A stretch of 64,000 nt of DNA from Acanthosepion pharaonis (GCA_903632075.3 CAHIKZ030001816.1:1-64000); one strand, 5' to 3'; positions 10,321 to 21,867 are shown, counted from the first letter of the stretch. Notes: generated by a model not told the origin, from the letters alone. Program-made: numbers and translations.

Positions 10321-11750
10321 TGGCGGAAAACATAACATTGTCACCGTCTCAGACGGTGCAAACGGTGAAAAACGCCACCAACGGAAAATGTGCCACCGGC
10401 GGAAAAAAGCGTCACCGGCAAAAGCATCGGCCTGGATAGAAAACATAAATAAAAGAAGGATGCAGCCTACTACATATTTTTTAAAAGAAAAAATACGACA
10501 AAGCACGTCAAGGGACTGAGCTTTAACCATCCCGGAGGCGTTAGAGGCGGTTAACTCAAGAATAGTTTCTCTGCTGACGTCCGACGTGAAGAGTCGGAAA
10601 TTGACTGGAGTCAGCAGGGAAACGATGGAAGAGACATAAAAAGCTAAACATCTCTCCAAGGATCTTGGCGAGGAGGTCAAATGCCATGTGGGATATCCTC
10701 TTAGCCACAGAAGGAGAGGCAAAAGCAGTTAGCGGGCAGTACAATGGCGACCAATAATGTCAGACTGCAGATGGAATACATGGGTACCCGACGTACCAAA
10801 ATTACGGTGCATGGGGTGCCCGTGGATATTTCCAGCAGATAGGCTGGTGCGTTCTTCGCCCAATATGGACCAGTCGAGGAGGTCTCCGTGGTTACCAGCA
10901 AGGCGGGCATTGCTACGGCGACATGACGCTGCAAGTAATGTTAAATAGGGAGGCATTCAAAGAGGTACCCAATACTCTTTTGTGTCGGAATAGACGGATG
11001 CTGGTGGTTTAGAGGGAAGAAAGCCACACTGTTGGAACTGTGGGGTATTTGGGCATATGTCCAAAGACTGCCCAGGTAAGGCTCCGCAACCTCCATTCGC
11101 CCAACAACAACGGCGGCAGTGGCCACCACAGCAACAAATAAATAAAGACAAGCCGAAAAGCTTTTATGGTCTCACCACATCAACAACTCCAGCAGCAACA
11201 TCAAAAGCATCGGAGAAAGCTTCAGAAGGGGTGGACAACGGTGAAGGGCAGAAAGAATACGCCTCCTCACCTAAACAAATGGCTCCAGAACAACAGCGAC
11301 CACCACAGGAGCCGAAAAAACAAAGCCCCAGAAGCCGGACAAACAGCCTGTAAAACAGGCAAAAACCAAAGAGGGTACATTGCAACCCGGAGAAACAGGC
11401 TAAGCAGCCAAGGAAAAGCAGCTGGGGTCTCAGAAAGAGAAACACAAACTAAAAAGAGCAACAGAAGCAGCGACAGCAAGAACAATCGACTGCAGAGGAG
11501 AAGATGGAGGTGGGAAGTAATGCCTCCACCCGTACATCAACCTTGAAGAGAGGCAGAGAAGAAGAGGAGGAAGAGGAGGGGGAAAACCAGAACAACCAGG
11601 AAGGAGTAGGAGTCCAGCTATTTCTGAGGTCGCAGTCATTCTGTACCTCCCTAGAGAAAAAGTTAAAAGCCCCAAAGCCAGGAGCATCTCTTCCTCCCTT
11701 CGATTGACGCTTCCCCCTCCATCTACATACCCCCCTGTGTGTAGCCCCAC
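10321..11750 (+). pseudogene. LINE copy 2 ORF1: CCHC RNA-binding protein (frameshifted)
   Basis: A probable start is the ATG at 10320 (MAENITLS). Recognisable blocks, split over frames, are the 'LARRSNAMWDILLATEG' segment (about 10668-10720), the 'VHGVPVDI' segment (about 10806-10832), the TLQVMLNREAFKEVPN segment (about 10927-10975) and an intact CX2CX4HX4C knuckle, CWNCGVFGHMSKDC (about 11033-11075). A Q/P/K-rich C-terminus ends in an acidic run (KRGREEEEEEEG, about 11550-11585), like the KRSREEEDEE of copy 1. The protein would bind element RNA. Several frameshifts and stops make it non-functional as written. Confidence 0.7.
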
Positions 11751-12275
11751 ACCCCCTCAGGCGTCTGAGGCCTCCCCACCACACCGGCCAAGGAAAAAAG
11801 AAGGTGAAGAAGAAAACTATTTCTCGGGAACCCCAAGAAATCTGTAGGGTAAATGAGGGTGAATTAGAGAAAGATTTACCCAAGCAAAAAAGGCCTTTAC
11901 TAAGCATGATGTTCAAAAGAACATGGTTGATGGCAAGACAGTAGAAGATCCCAGTAACTTCCGGGGCCCCGGAGTTATTACTTGTATAAGGGAGACGGGA
12001 GTCGACTCTCAAAGTATGGAGCCATGTGTAGGAGGCAAAAGAGGCCTTCCAAAAATTAGAATGCTGGAGACGGACTTACATGTTGTTAAAAATTCAGGCA
12101 GTTCTGTTCCGGGAGGGTCCCTGTCATACTCCATCCTCTTTATACAGAGCAATTAAAACTAATATACCCCATGGATGTCGGCGGAATTGCCCTGGATGGG
12201 CGGATGACGTCAGAGCTTGGTGTAGGGAGTTTGGGGCATTCCGTCGGGATCCTGACTGACGCAGATTTCCGCCCG

Positions 12276-12313
12276 GTATGTGAATAGGTTAATTCTGTCT
12301 TTATATTTTACAG
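12276..12313 (+). other. Intron-like cassette before ORF2 (copy 2)
   Basis: CCCG|GTATGTGAATAG, then a T-rich stretch, then TTTTACAG|GGCC, ten bases before the ORF2 ATG at 12324. The position and edge motifs match 5847-5893 of copy 1. Confidence 0.3.
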
Positions 12314-12323
12314 GGCCTAGAAG

Positions 12324-15300
12324 ATGGAAACCAAGTTAGCGGCGTTAAATGTGAAGGCTTAAGGGATCGGGGTAAGGCTGCCGCCTGCCCGGGACCTTCT
12401 GTCCCTGGATGTGGATGTTGCCGACTTTTTTTTTTTTTTGTTTGCAGTGGTGCGATGCGTGTGCTGGAGAACGACTTTTTTCGCCTATTCAGCATATGGG
12501 GACCGGTTTGCCAGAGGGGTTTCTTTGCTTGTCAGACGGACTTTGAAAAAAAGGTGGACCTTGTGCATACCGATGCCGAGGGCCGGTTGATCGTGGCCGA
12601 TATTGCCGTGAAAAGTGGTTCGTTCCGAGTCGTTGCGGTTTATGCGCCCAATGACCAGGAGGAGCGGGTCTGTTTTTTCGGCAGTTGGGGCCGTTCCTGG
12701 TTGATTCAACGCGCCTTGTTTTAATGGGGACTGGAATGCCATCCTGGACCCAAGTTAGACAGGGGGTGGGGAGCTAGTGGGAGAAGGGGCGATCGTAGCC
12801 TGGTTAATCTGACCCGGCGATTATGGTCTCGTCGATAGATACCGGGTCGATCATCCCGGGGAAATGTGGACGTGCATTCTAATTGGCCTTCTGACAAGGT
12901 GGTTAGCTACCTTGACAGGATGTTAGTTAGAAGAGCCGACATAGATCTATTAGATTGCCCCTACGTTCCACTGGGTAGGCTACACGACCACAAACTCGTT
13001 TGTGCCCGGGTGGCGTTAGACCATAGGCCTAGAATGGCTGGCTAGTGGAAGTTCAATCTGTCTTTACTGGACAGGCAGGACTTCCGGGAGCAGCTAACTA
13101 GATTAGTGCAGCGGAGCTAGTGGGGGCGGTTATCGGGAATAGGTGGTGGAGCGACTTAAGTGTAGGATTAGGTCTTTCACCACTGATTTCAGTAAAACGG
13201 CTCGCCTAGATAGAGCTGAAAAGGTGAAGACACTTAAAGCTAGTTACACCCGGGCGGTGGCTGGGGGGATCCCCTAGAGATAGCCTTTTTAGCTAGAGCG
13301 GCCCTGGATCGTTTGAATAGCGAGCGGTACATGGGCCAGGTAATTAGACATAAGTTAAGCAAGATGTCTTCCGGTTGTGAACTTGGAAATGTAGATCTCA
13401 AAGAGGGAAGAGGTTCATCGAGGTGGCGATCGTTACATTCGTGAAGTCGAGTCCCGGAGGGCATACTCTTCAGGCCACTGGACGACATGTGCGAGGTTAT
13501 TTCGCGCCATTTCGAGAGCCGGTTTACCAAGGAGCCTGGTCTCCGTGGAGGAGGAGTTTCGTAGCTATTTGGCTGACTTTCCTCGGCTTTCGCCAGACTG
13601 AAGGGCTAGCTGCGCAGGGAGAGATCACGGAGGGCTTAACTGAAAATGGGTATTGAAGAAGGTCGGCAGAGGCAAGTCGCCCGGTCTGGATGGTTTGCCC
13701 TATGAATTGTACTTGAGGCTGTCGCACATCTTTGTTCCGATTTTGACAGCAGTGTTCAACAACTGGTTTCGGGTCGGGTCCATCCCCAATCGGATCACCA
13801 GGGGTGTGATCACTCTGTTGAAAAAGGGCAAAGGTGGTGGGGGAAGCTGATGATTACAGGCCCATAACTCTGCTAAACACAGAGTTAAAGATTATGGCCA
13901 AGATCCTGCAGGAGCGTTTGCAGTCAGTTGCCGAGTCTCTGTTGGGACTGGAGCAGACTTGTTCTGTGAGGGGCGAACAATTCAGAGCAACCTGCATCTG
14001 ATCCGCATCATCATAGAGGGCGAAAAGATGTGATGAAGGGACCCAGCTTGATCAATTTGGATCAGTCCAAGGCATTTGATAGGGTTGACCATCGCTACCT
14101 TGCTTTGTCCTGCAGGCCGCTGGATTCGCACCCAATTTCGCCGCTGGATTAGCCTCCTGTATCGTCCCAGTGCTGTGGTACAGGTGAACGGAAGGTTTGT
14201 CGGACGCAAATCGGTGCTGTCCAGGGTCGGTTCGACAGGTTGTCTCTGTTATTTCTTTATGGTTGGAAACTCTTCCGCTGAAGGACAGGACCGCAGTCCG
14301 GCCCTACGGGAATCGTCGTTCCTGGAGGGTCTCAGCCAGGGTTTCCGCGTACGCCGGCGACGATTCAGCTTTCGGTCGTCCCGCGAGCGACATTGAGGCG
14401 GGTACAGAAGGCTTTGATCGGGTAAAGAAGGTGACAGGGGGCTAAGATAAAACCGCGATAAGTCGTCGGCTTGCGGTTAGGTGCCTGGAAGGGGGTCGAT
14501 CTTCGGGGCCCTTCGGTTGGACGGACGGTCCTGTCCGCATTCTGGAGTGGTTTGGGCCCGACCTCCAGCTGGAGAAGAATTGGTCTGAAGCACGAGCAAA
14601 GGTCGATTTTGCCGGTAAGATTTGGAATCGACGGAGGTTGTCCGTGAAGGGCAGGGCGGAGGGGTGTGTTACATACATTTTCCCCTGATTCTTTATCGAT
14701 TGTCCGTACTTCCTCTCTGTAAGGACCACAGGAAGGTGCTCGGCGACGCTATCCTCCATTTTATGGAGGGGACGCGTGAACAGGGTCGACAGACGAGTCT
14801 GCACTAAACGTCCGTGTCATGGGGGCTGGGGAATGCCGCACCTGTTGAGTCACATCCGTGCCTCTAGGTTGGCTTTCCTCACGCCGCGCATTGACTAGAG
14901 GAGATCCGATTCTGGAGGGGATTGTTAGGGGACGCCTTCCCTAGCCTTACCATCAGTCCCCCCATCTCGCTGGTTGAGCGCTTGCGCAGTAAACCCCGGG
15001 ATGAGTCGGATTTCCATGTAGTGTCGGTTGGCCTTGAAGGCCATTCCCGTCCAGTGACCTTTTCGCCCAGGGAAGGTCTTGATCTGGTTTAGTGGAGGGA
15101 TCCGATAAGCTACGGATACTTTCGATTGTCGGAGGAGGAGTATCGCCCTATTGGTCTTGGGCGCCAGCTTGGATTACCCCAGTAACCCTGAGTTTTCGCT
15201 TACCTGGCGATTGGCTCGGAATCGGGCTGCCTCTCAATGACAAGGCTTTCATATGGGGTTTAGCGGATTTTGCTTGACTGTGAACGTGTGGTCTTGGCTT

Positions 15301-15692
15301 AGAAGAAACGCTGCCGCACGCCTTCTACCATTGCCCCCGGTCCGCCTTTATGGGACCATGTCGGCGAGCTGACGGCTCGTCTCGCTCCCGAACAGCTTGT
15401 GTCCATTGATCACAATACGTTGCAGGTGTGTCTCCCCGTATTCGGGAGAAACGAATGGTGTTTCTGATGCTGATGGCCACGGCAATGGTGATTTGGACGA
15501 CGCGAATGGAGGAATCTTATGGGCAACCGTCTTTTCTTATCAGCATCTAATCCAATTCTTTGAGCATCAGCTCAAGATGAAGATTAGATCTGATAGAAAA
15601 CGCATTGCATTCGACAGTCTTCAGCGAAAGGTGGGTAAAAGTAGCAAGCCTGGTTCGTGTGACCGGGCTAGCCTTTGATTTTCTTTTTCTAG
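12324..15692 (+). pseudogene. LINE copy 2 ORF2: endonuclease/reverse transcriptase (frameshifted)
   Basis: Same protein as at 5903. The endonuclease domain includes VYAPNDQEER (about 12639-12668) and a GDWNAI-like step (12726-12745). The RT includes the LDQSKAFDRVDH block (about 14057-14094), a degraded ADD-type catalytic region (about 14353-14380) and the GVWFGPDLQLEKNWSE region (about 14545-14590). A cysteine/histidine end motif (about 15270-15335) and the HLIQFFEHQLKMKIR block (about 15542-15587) follow. The stop at 15690-15692 lies in the frame matching copy 1. A (T)n stretch at 12426-12439 replaces endonuclease sequence. The indels fall at different places from those of copy 1. Confidence 0.8.
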
Positions 15693-16372
15693 GTCAACCC
15701 TATAGCACATCGGGTGGCTTCCTGTGGAACCCTCCCTTGGTTAGGTTAGACAAGCTTCAGTGTACCTAGTTAATGTGAGTAAATGTTGTTCCTGGCCTGT
15801 ATCCCGGCTGCTCTTTGGTTATGGTCCAAGTCGAGATTCCCAACCTCCCCAGTTTGTTTTGACCCCCCTTTTTTATCTCGACTGGGTCAGCTTTACATTT
15901 TCCCATTCCGCATAATATTTTCTCCTTTTCCCACTCCCTTAGCGAGAGCTGTCTCTTGATTCTGTCCCCTGGGCAGAATACAGCGGCCTCTCTGTTTTGA
16001 GGGTTGGACGGTCCCTACTAACATGTGTTATGTTTAGTTTGTATTTTGTGTTCATGTTTATTTATTATTGGGTTCATCTCCCTCCCCTTGCATTCTATCA
16101 TTATTAGAATTTTATGTATATCATTTATGTATCATCAAATTTTATGGATTAAATTGCTGATTTTGGTAGGTTCCCTTGGAGTGGATGTGGTATTATGGTG
16201 GTTGGAGGATTGAACGGTGATGGATGAGTTCTTGTGGTGAATGAGTAAATTGTAATGTATGAATGGGTCGTGAGTCAGATTAGCTAGGTATAAGATAGTA
16301 AGTGTTGACCAGCCTTTTTAGATAATTTTTGGCCTTGTGCCACAATTGTAACCTTTGTTGCAATAAATCCTC
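15693..16372 (+). other. LINE copy 2 3' UTR with AATAAA
   Basis: Near-identical counterpart of 9284-9956, with AATAAA at about 16363-16368. Just before the end, copy 1 has a C-rich run where copy 2 has TTTTTAGATAATTTTT. Confidence 0.7.
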
Positions 16373-16390
16373 AGGGTTTGTATTGAGTTA
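16373..16390 (+). repeat. 18-bp LINE border repeat, copy 3
   Basis: CAGGGTTTGTATTGAGTT differs from the other two border repeats at two positions. It closes the LINE pair. Confidence 0.7.
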
Positions 16391-16450
16391 CAACCTGCTT
16401 TATTTTTGCCTGCCAGCTGGACGCTAGCTGGGACCCTTACGCCGGTAAGT
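16391..16450 (+). other. Possible continuation of the interrupted host exon, with splice donor
   Basis: Downstream of the LINE pair is a GC-richer stretch ending in a strong donor-like CCG|GTAAGT (donor at 16445-16450). If the LINEs are removed, this joins the TATA/initiator segment at 3507-3557. That would make a short first exon. No protein is predicted. Confidence 0.25.
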
Positions 16451-17689
16451 GCTGTTTATTGTATTGTTATTCTACAATTCCAAGCAAGGCAATAAATCCA
16501 CTAAGATGCAAGGTGTTACAGAGATTGAAGGAAGCAGAGAAAGCATTAATGAGGAGAAAGGACAATAAAAAGAACAGGATTCAAGGAGACAGATGATGAT
16601 GACGGATGTTGTATTTAAATCAAGACAATGGAACAGAATTCCACAGGTGAGGAGTGTAAACGAAGAAACTATTAGAATAGAACTTATAGTTACATTTAGC
16701 AAATTCAATACTAAAATGATAAGACAAAGCTGCCAATATAATACTATGCATAAATTCATGAAGTTGAGGTACAAAAGAGAAAAGCTTGTCAAAAAAAGTT
16801 GCCATCAAAATATTTATAGAAAAGGCATTTGTAAGTTGTTACAGTGGTGGAAAGTGGTTGAAGCCAAGATACCAGGTCAGGACCCCAATAATATTGCAGA
16901 CTATTTGGATTTTGTCAAGAATCTCTGGATACAAAGCAGAAGCACTCGACCAAATGTGGCAGCAATATTCAATGCATAAAGAAAGGGTGGATTATAAAGG
17001 TTCAAGACAGATGCAATTAAGAAAAATTGTCTATTAAAACACTTTCTTAGTAGCAGACAAAACAAACTTATTTTATATCGAACTCAATGAGAGATGACAT
17101 GTCCTTTCAAAGTTCCAAAAAATAACAGATGCCAAGCCTAACTGAAAAACATAAATATTGCTTTATGTATGTAAGTGTACCATAATTCTAGTTTATGATA
17201 ATATATATTTGTAAGTGTATATATGTCTGTGTATGTCTAGTAACAAGTATTTATTACTTATCACTTTCATCTGATTCAGCAAGTGGGTAATCAAGTTATC
17301 TTTATTCAGATTCAATTTCTTAAGAACTCTTTCAACTTAAGTTCTTCTTCCACATTTAATCCCAATAATCATTAAATGCAATGAAGTATTTCTCAAATTT
17401 TTCCCCTGATTCTATACCATAAAACTGGATCTTTCTATATTTAACTCAACCACTGTCATGAGTGGGTCACCACTACCTTATACAACATTATATACATCAA
17501 AGCTTACAGTACCTGGTATTCCCAAGCAGTCACTCATCAGGGTACTGACTAGGCTCAACATTGCTCAATTTTGGTGATCATAAGAGAACCAATGTTTTCA
17601 TGTGACATGGCTATAAGCCAGTGCACTGAATAGATTCAAACATGACCCTCACCAGCAAACTCTACAGGCTCTGAAACCAGCTCCTAGCA
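16451..17689. other. Weak retroelement-like remnant and AT-rich DNA
   Basis: A 128-codon plus-strand frame (16593-16979) has no family I recognise. It contains PGQDPNNIADYLDFVKNLW near its end, which vaguely recalls LINE linker segments. The lack of support on either side makes coding doubtful. The rest is AT-rich without features. Confidence 0.25.
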
Positions 17690-19270
17690 AGGCCCAGAAA
17701 ACTGCATGTTGCTATGCAAATGTCTACCAGCTCCATGTGTCAGACTGCATCCAACAGGCTTTGGCCAATGGCAACATTTGGAAGTTGTACAGGGGTATTA
17801 AACAAGCAACTGGCAAACCAACAAAGAAGTCTGTGCTCCTGAAATCAAAGATAAGGAAAGCAAGGGTGACCAAAGTGACTGCAATAACTACCTGGGTATT
17901 ATTGGAAATCACTCTGCCCGATTGGTTTTAATGTAACTCCAAGGCCTTGCTGATCCAGAATCCCAAAGCAAATTCAGGGCAAAGAGATCCACAGTTGACA
18001 TGATCTTCTCTCAATGCTAGCACCAGGAGAAATGTCATGAACAACATATACCACCTTCATTGATCTCTCAAAGGCATTTGTTATCAGAAATGTTCTGTTT
18101 CAGTTACTAATGAAAATTGCCTGTCCCCGCCACAGTAACTGTGCATTATCACCTCTTTTCATGAGAACATGCAAGGTGTTGTCAGCTATGATCGTGAAAC
18201 TTCAATACCCTTCAAATATTGAGAGTGACATAAAACAAGGGTGCATTTTAACACCAGCTTTGTTTGACCTCTTTTTTTCTATATTATTAAGCTTTGCTTT
18301 CTGACAATTTGAAGGTATATACACACAAGAAACAATGGTCAATTATTAACTTGGCCCACATGAGAGCAAAGACCAAGGTGCATACAGTACTCATGAAAGA
18401 AATGTTGTTTGCTGATGACACAGCTCTGACTACTCACACTGAACATGGCTTCCAACAGCTAATTAGTCAGTACAACCATGCCTGTAAGGAATTCAGGCTG
18501 ACTATTAACATAAAAAAAACAAACAACATGGGTCAAGATGTTTCTGCACCTCCATCAAAGAGCCTCAGTTTTGTGGTATTTGAAGTCACAGATCACTTCA
18601 CATACCTGGGCTCTTACCATCGCCAACAACCTATCAGTTAACATGGAAATTGACAACCGCATCACCAAAGCAGCAGTAATGACAGCCAAATTGGGCAAGA
18701 GAGTATAGTTAGCTGACTTTGCATACTAAACAAAAGGTATTCCCGGGGTGTGTCATTAGTAATCTACTTTATGGCAGCAGAACCTGGACAACATATGTCA
18801 GGCAGGAAAACCATCTGGAAAGCTTCCATCTCTGCTGCCTATGATGGAGAGACAAAGCAACCAAACTACTGGAGCATGTACATCAAATGGATGATAGCCG
18901 TATACCAAAAGAAATCATGTACAATGAGCTGGCCACAAGACACCATCTAGTAAGCCACTTTACACAAAGTTTCAAGGATATTCACAAGAGAGGCCTGAAA
19001 CTGACAGACATCAACTCTGGAAGCTGGGAACAGCTAGCAGAAAATTGTGGCAGCTGGTTCCATGCTGTTCAAGGAGGAGTCACAAAGGCCAGGAAAAGTT
19101 GAAACCAACTGATGGTGATCAGAAGACAACAAAGGCAGCAGAGAGATCAATGTCAGACCTTCATTCCACATTCCAGTTTCATTTGTCACACATGTAGAAG
19201 AGAGTGCTATGCAAAGATTAGTCTGTTAAGCTATTACAGACACTGCTCACAAAAGGACTGAGAGAGCAGG
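17690..19270 (+). pseudogene. RTE-like LINE relic (reverse transcriptase to C-terminal zinc motif)
   Basis: Pieces in changing frames follow the order of an RTE-type reverse transcriptase. These are a linker segment (17737-17930), a Sxx(I)KQGCILTPALFDLFFS step (about 18220-18285), the catalytic FADDTAL (about 18408-18428) and INIKKTNNMGQDVSAPPS (about 18504-18560). Next come a FTYLGS step (about 18597-18615), a GRIPKE-like step (about 18893-18910) and a terminal ICHTCR...YYRHC zinc-like motif (about 19178-19248). The protein would copy LINE RNA. The endonuclease part was not seen, and stops and frameshifts are frequent. The clade call is by resemblance and could be a neighbouring LINE group. 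Confidence 0.6.
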
Positions 19271-20509
19271 GTGCTACAATTATTTTGTGAGATAAATGGA
19301 TGCCTACTAGTACTATTGAATAGATAGATAAGTAGTTAAGTCATTAGATAGTGAACATCCACTTTCTTAATGAAAAAAAAATTGATATCTTTATATTAAA
19401 CAGTACTGGAAACAGTAAAATCTAATAAAATTATTAAATTTCTCTGGAATTTTATTAAATACACCACAAATTAAAAGTTAGTTTCAAATTAGAAAAATGT
19501 TTGTTTGTAATCCTCCATCTTGCAGTTGGAAATCTAGCAAAATTCAAATCGCATCAATATTAATGGGTGGGTGGATCTCATTACAATTTAAAGATAAGGA
19601 CAGCCAATGTTAAAAATAATGCAAAATTCACAAGTCATATTTCTAAAATATACCAGATCCAAATAATATAAACATTTAGAGTTTTGTATTTAGACTATAA
19701 GAAACCACTAAGTTTTCAGTAAAATAAAAAGAGAGAAAATATAACCTTTAACGGTAAAACTGCTTCAATATATAAGCTTAAATGTGAGGCAAAAATCTGT
19801 GAATGATTCTACAAAAATGACACCACTGAGACATGTCCGAGGTGATTAAAACATTGCTTAAAACATGTTTTAACCAATGATTCTATGACATTGCTGAAGC
19901 CACATATTTTTTCATTTGAAGAAATTGACAAGCAAGATGAATAAGACTAGTGAGTATTAACTGATATGAAATATAGCATGAACAAGGGAAAATTCTTCTG
20001 AAAAACTATTGCTGTAAATACATATCAATATTTTGTCTAAATTTCTGAGATAAGGATTTATCATTATTAATTATTGTTCTAGTCAGACAGGTGTGCACGT
20101 TCTGATATACACATTAAAATCAAGGCAAGAAAATAAAATACCTATGGAACAAGGTCATGACCTTGTGTTGCTAAATGCAGTCATTTAACTAGTATGTGCG
20201 ACACATAGCAACCAAGATAAAAGAACTTTCATTGGTTATTTTGGAAGGTCATACTTTATTTTCAAAATTTAAACATGTTTACTGTAGCAAAAGTTTGTAT
20301 TATTTTGCATTGACATATAGTTCATTTTCTTGAAAAAGAGAAATTTCCCTTAGGAGTGATACGTCCTTTCATTCAAACCTTAGTCTCTGTACTCATCACT
20401 CAATTTCATTTCACAAAATGTAATTGTTTGTTGCCTATGTTTCTAGTTATTAAATGTAAATTTTTCAAAAAGATAACAAAAGTCCTGTATTTCTTCTTTG
20501 TATATGAAG
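19271..20509. other. AT-rich intergenic DNA
   Basis: No gene or repeat is supported. A short imperfect palindrome, GGTCATGACC, lies at 20154-20163. Confidence 0.5.
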
Positions 20510-20514
20510 GAAGG
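20510..20514 (+). repeat. Target-site duplication GAAGG, left
   Basis: GAAGG directly precedes the LTR starting TGTAGTGACAC and recurs at 25526-25530 directly after the 3' LTR remnant. Confidence 0.55.
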
Positions 20515-20649
20515 TGTAGTGACACTGGCAAATTAATATGCCTAATTTGCATAAATGCAAGAGAAAGCCTATATAACTCGTCACTGAGAATAACATGGGA
20601 GGAAGACAAGCTTAGTGACTGACTAGTGCTAAACTTCGACTTCACATCA
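20515..20649 (+). repeat. 5' LTR of the outer gypsy element
   Basis: The LTR starts TGTAGTGACAC and ends ACATCA, 135 bp. Its last 77 or so bases are repeated at 25446-25525, with the final CA changed to CG there. A TATATAA at about 20571-20577 could be its promoter. Immediately after it comes TGGCATCACAG (20651 on), the expected position of a primer-binding site. Confidence 0.6.
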
Positions 20650-21420
20650 ATGGCATCACAGATAGGATCGCATTTGTTTCTAGAAGATTCAGATTACGTG
20701 GATGCATGGATTCGCTGTTTTTCTGCCAGCGCGAGAAGTAAAAAGCTGAAAGACCACAAGAAGGGAGGTGAAAATGAAATTACGGATTTATTTTTGGTTA
20801 CAGCTGGATGCAAGGCGATAATGAAAGTCTCCACCACGGCATATCCCACAAACTTGGAAGACCTGACTTTCGAAAAAATAAGTCAGATTAGAAGGAGAAA
20901 TATGAGACCCAAGGAAAGGCTGGTAGTGGCAGAGAGAACGAAGTTCATGTCGATGAAACAAGAAATTGACAAACCAATTATAAAATATATACACCGTCCT
21001 CTTTTAAATGCTTTAGTATATAACCTTAATTTGAAAAACTCGGACAAGACAAACAGACTATTGAAGAGGACTTGATTCAATTAAGGTTAATTGAAGGTAT
21101 GTGCAATGCATCGCATTCGATATAAAATAATGGAACAACTACAAATAGGAAATATGTCTTTAAATACATGCATTGATTTTATACAGCAAGAAGAATTAAT
21201 ACAGAAATACAACCATCATAAAGTCAACACAGCGAACAAATATTCGCTGATATCATTACATTATTAAAAAAAGATAAGAAAATGTTCGTATTGTGGACGT
21301 GAACACAAAATAAAAGGGAAAAAATGCCCAGCATTTGGAAAAAACCTGTACAAATTGTTTAAAAAGAACCACTTTCAAGCAGTATGCAAATTCAAAAAAA
21401 AACGTTGAAAGAGTTGAAGA
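20650..21420 (+). pseudogene. Outer gypsy gag (nucleocapsid) relic
   Basis: The ATG at 20650 begins MASQIGSHLF and reads 142 codons to a stop at 21073-21075. The gag continues in another frame. Two zinc knuckles are visible near 21281-21385: CSYCGREH (CX2CX3H) and CTNCLKKNHFQAVC (CX2CX4HX4C), the second across a frame change. Gag packages element RNA. The start codon overlaps the TGG that should open the primer-binding site, which is unusual. Confidence 0.6.
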
Positions 21421-21509
21421 AAACCGTGAAGCCAATATGGAAGTCTTCACATTAAAAAAATAAGAATATAGAAAAAATTGAACAAAAGAAAAAAGACATT
21501 ATACTAAAG

Positions 21510-21790
21510 GTTAAAATCAACAACTGCAATTTAGATATGCAAATTGATACAGGGAGTGAAGTAACGCTAATACAAAGAAATTTTTGGGAATGCATTGGAA
21601 AGCCACTTTTACGAAAGAGCAGTTTACAATTCCGCCAATTTGATGGGTTGGTCATAAAAACTTTAGGATACTTTGAAGGTTCCTTGGAGTTAGAAGATCA
21701 TTTTGAAGTAATACCTATAATTGTCACAAGTTGTAAAAAGAATCACGGACTTCTTGGAAACGACGTGCTTAACGTAAATTCTACCAAATG
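21510..21790 (+). pseudogene. Outer gypsy protease
   Basis: An aspartic protease frame carries the active-site triplet in MQIDTGSEVTLIQ (from 21537) and a downstream HGLLGNDVL flap-end motif (about 21745-21770). These are the two hallmarks of retroelement proteases that cleave the gag-pol chain. A stop after NVNSTK at 21789-21791 and the insertion at 21873 break the link to RT. Confidence 0.65.
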
Positions 21791-21867
21791 AGATAAAAAT
21801 GGAAAAAACCGGAAAGTTAAAAAACTATAAAGCCAGTTTAAAATTAAAAGAAAATGTCTCCCCCTCT

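Larger units (their letters stand above)
9957..16390 (+). mobile_element. Tx1-like LINE, copy 2 (tandem, decayed)
   Basis: Copy 2 follows copy 1 head-to-tail with no spacer except the shared 18-bp repeat. It has the same layout: T-rich leader, CCHC ORF1 (10321-11750), ORF2 (12324-15692) and a 3' UTR with AATAAA at about 16363-16368. ORF2 and the 3' UTR are nearly identical to copy 1 apart from indels. The leader and ORF1 are only distantly similar. This means the two are not a simple recent duplication of one unit. Confidence 0.75.

Noticed and set aside
11449..12012. 187-codon minus-strand ORF
   Set aside because: It is antisense to LINE copy 2 ORF1, with low-complexity Ser/Phe runs and no counterpart in copy 1.
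16593..16979. 128-codon plus-strand ORF as an intact gene
   Set aside because: No recognised family and it lies in decayed repeat-like DNA. It is kept only as a weak remnant.
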